Assembly: GCF_026651855.1 (NCBI RefSeq)
Contig: NZ_CP093280.1
Coordinates: 2,148,001 to 2,212,000 of the forward strand
Length of the DNA: 64,000 nt
Direction: 5' to 3'
Source: Pseudomonas silvicola
GTDB lineage: Bacteria; Pseudomonadota; Gammaproteobacteria; Pseudomonadales; Pseudomonadaceae
Each line of letters starts with the position of its first letter. Position 1 is the first letter of the stretch. Shown one piece after another: positions 62,785-64,000 of this stretch. The notes under the pieces were generated by a model. The model saw only the letters and a list, made by a program, of their open reading frames with translations. It ran no database searches and had not been told where the DNA came from. The position numbers were made by a program, and so were the translations under genes.

Positions 62785-64000
62785 TCAGGCCTGCTCTCTG
62801 CGTTTGCTGCGCAGACGCGCCACACGCGCCTTCGCGATGATCGATGAGTAGGCCACGCAGAGATAAATTCCGTTAGGAAGTTCAGAAAGGTCTAACAGGT
62901 GCTGGCCTATGACCGTTGGATCAAATGTCTTGATCGCCTCATTGGTCAGTGCATCCAGGTCGGGCGGGGCGGTGCTCTCTTGTGGCTGTCCACTGTAATG
63001 GTGACTGCCAGGCTCAAGATATTCCGTCTCGCGCGGAGCGACGTACTCAGCATGCGCCGTGGGTTGTACCGATTCTACGGGCTGTATCGACTCTAAAGGA
63101 GGAGCACTCAGCTCGGGCGATACATGATGACGTTCAATAGGCGCTTCAACGGCTGGTTGTTTCTCACTGACCGTAGTTGGCTCATCAAACATATCGACTG
63201 TATTACTCACCGGACGCGATGCCTTCCGAGTGTCGACTACAGCCTCTTCATTACCTGATAGTGCAGGGCGATAGCGAATGAGTAATGTCTGCCCCCAAGC
63301 ACCCTTAAACCATTGCCACACTGCCGATTTTTGTTTGCCGGAGAAGACTCGGCCAGACGGGGTAACCTTACCCAAGCCCAGGAGTTCAAAGCCTGCTGGC
63401 GTGACTTCCAGCGAATCAACTACAGCCCTAGGAGCTTGCCAGTAGAGCATATCTGGGTAGGTAAAGCTCTCAGCACGTCCACCTTGACTGATAGCGTACA
63501 GGCGCTTTGCTTCTTGGCGCAGGTAGGTTTCATCTTGGATTTCACCCAAGCATCTGACGTCTGGGTGTGCTGCGCCTATCAATGCACCCGCCATGGTCGC
63601 GATAGTATCAGTATCGCTGTTGAGCAAGTTTACGACCTGCTCAATGATCTCCTGGGAGCCCACTCGCTGGCCCAGAAGTGCTGCGACGTTTGCGAAGAGG
63701 GCACACTTGAGTCCTGAGCCTCTTTCTTCGGCGCTCAAACCCTTGTCGCCGGTCACTATCTCAACATAAAGCTCAGCAGGTGATGCCGATTTGTTGGCTA
63801 GGCAACTAACCGCGTTACCAACAGAAGCTTCCCATTCAGCCGCAACCTGATCCACAGCAATCTGAAGCGACGTGTTACTAGCCTTTTCCCACGTGGGCGC
63901 CCAAAACGTTGCGAGCTCCGAATCGCTTCTGATCAGAGAAGGGATACTCCGGATATCGGATGTAAATTGGAACCACTCCGTTTCACTGGGCACACGCCCG
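62785..64000 (-). CDS. ADP-ribosylglycohydrolase-like protein, N-terminus outside window
   Basis: The minus-strand frame is open to the window end; a GTG at 63993 is possible, but the protein probably starts further upstream. The visible about 404 residues contain LLNSDTDTIATMAGALIGAA (about 123-142 from the GTG), which matches the C-terminal metal-binding DTDT motif of DraG/ARH hydrolases. The N-terminal metal site is not in the window. After it come a basic WQWFKGAWGQ region, a long Pro/Glu-rich linker (about 245-345) and a C-terminal globular tail with LPNGIYLCVAYSSIIAKARV. It could remove ADP-ribose from proteins or nucleic acids; the long tail is unusual for the family. Confidence 0.68.
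   Translation of the reverse strand, partial: GRVPSETEWFQFTSDIRSIPSLIRSDSELATFWAPTWEKASNTSLQIAVDQVAAEWEASVGNAVSCLANKSASPAELYVEIVTGDKGLSAEERGSGLKCALFANVAALLGQRVGSQEIIEQVVNLLNSDTDTIATMAGALIGAAHPDVRCLGEIQDETYLRQEAKRLYAISQGGRAESFTYPDMLYWQAPRAVVDSLEVTPAGFELLGLGKVTPSGRVFSGKQKSAVWQWFKGAWGQTLLIRYRPALSGNEEAVVDTRKASRPVSNTVDMFDEPTTVSEKQPAVEAPIERHHVSPELSAPPLESIQPVESVQPTAHAEYVAPRETEYLEPGSHHYSGQPQESTAPPDLDALTNEAIKTFDPTVIGQHLLDLSELPNGIYLCVAYSSIIAKARVARLRSKRREQA

Larger units (their letters stand above)
59226..64000. mobile_element. Left end of an integrated genomic island, continues past window
   Basis: The region begins at the tRNA-Gly remnant. It is clearly more AT-rich than the preceding core (about 59220-59340 is extreme) and its genes use less GC-biased codons. 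Gene content is accessory: a phage-type phosphatase, an XRE-ImmA/IrrE pair and an ADP-ribosylglycohydrolase-like protein. No integrase is visible; by tRNA geometry it should lie near the far end beside an intact minus-strand tRNA-Gly. Confidence 0.65.

Overview
The window is a chromosomal segment of a Pseudomonas, most likely from the P. putida group. The evidence is the high GC content, the MvaT (TurA) nucleoid protein, an IclR-type PcaR, and a protocatechuate cluster pcaR-K-F-T-B-D-C followed by an OprD-type porin, the ttgABC RND pump and its repressor TtgR. I recognise this gene order from P. putida. All calls come from reading the sequence; no database search was run.

Layout. 1-2.9 kb: a minus-strand membrane cluster (DUF4129, SpoIIM-like, RDD). 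3-6.3 kb: sbcB, mvaT and purU. 6.4-9.2 kb: an overlapping minus-strand trio (glycosyltransferase, polysaccharide deacetylase-like protein, flippase-like membrane protein). 9.3-14.9 kb: a Cache-type chemoreceptor, a HerA-like ATPase, a PiT phosphate transporter and a small protein. 15.4-23.5 kb: the pca regulon, with three inverted-repeat PcaR operators, before pcaR, pcaK and pcaF. 23.5-32 kb: porin, ttgC, ttgB, ttgA and ttgR, with a conserved TtgR operator. 32-37 kb: a DMT transporter, an EmrB/QacA-type MFS pump, and the divergent pobA/pobR pair that feeds 4-hydroxybenzoate into the pca route. 37-45.9 kb: an orphan FAD protein; LysR, TPP-dependent decarboxylase and aldehyde dehydrogenase (probably arginine catabolism by the transaminase route); a small inverted-repeat element; an AraC regulator; an ABM-domain protein; and a flavin reductase. 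45.9-50.5 kb: a KgtP-like 2-oxoglutarate transporter beside a MifS/MifR-type sigma54 two-component system. 50.7-59 kb: bglX, a very small LuxR-type protein, a methyltransferase, a DUF4917 (SIR2-like) protein, a glycerophosphodiesterase and an MFS transporter.

At 59201-59225 lies a 25-nt copy of a tRNA-Gly 3' end without a tRNA body. From there to the window end the DNA is visibly more AT-rich and gene content changes to a PPP-type phosphatase with a coiled-coil tail, a hypothetical protein coupled to an XRE-ImmA/IrrE protein, and a truncated ADP-ribosylglycohydrolase-like protein. I read this as one end of an integrated genomic island that continues past 64000.

How the genes fit together. 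4-Hydroxybenzoate or protocatechuate would enter through the porin and PcaK. PobA makes protocatechuate, and PcaB, C, D and F carry the ring-cleavage product to succinyl-CoA plus acetyl-CoA. PcaT and the KgtP-like protein import dicarboxylates. The neighbouring TtgABC pump and MFS exporter would protect against toxic aromatics. The ring-cleavage enzyme genes (pcaGH) and the CoA-transferase genes (pcaIJ) are not in this window. Hfq/Crc-type A-rich motifs lie at the translation starts of pcaK, the porin and kgtP, which suggests shared catabolite repression of uptake.
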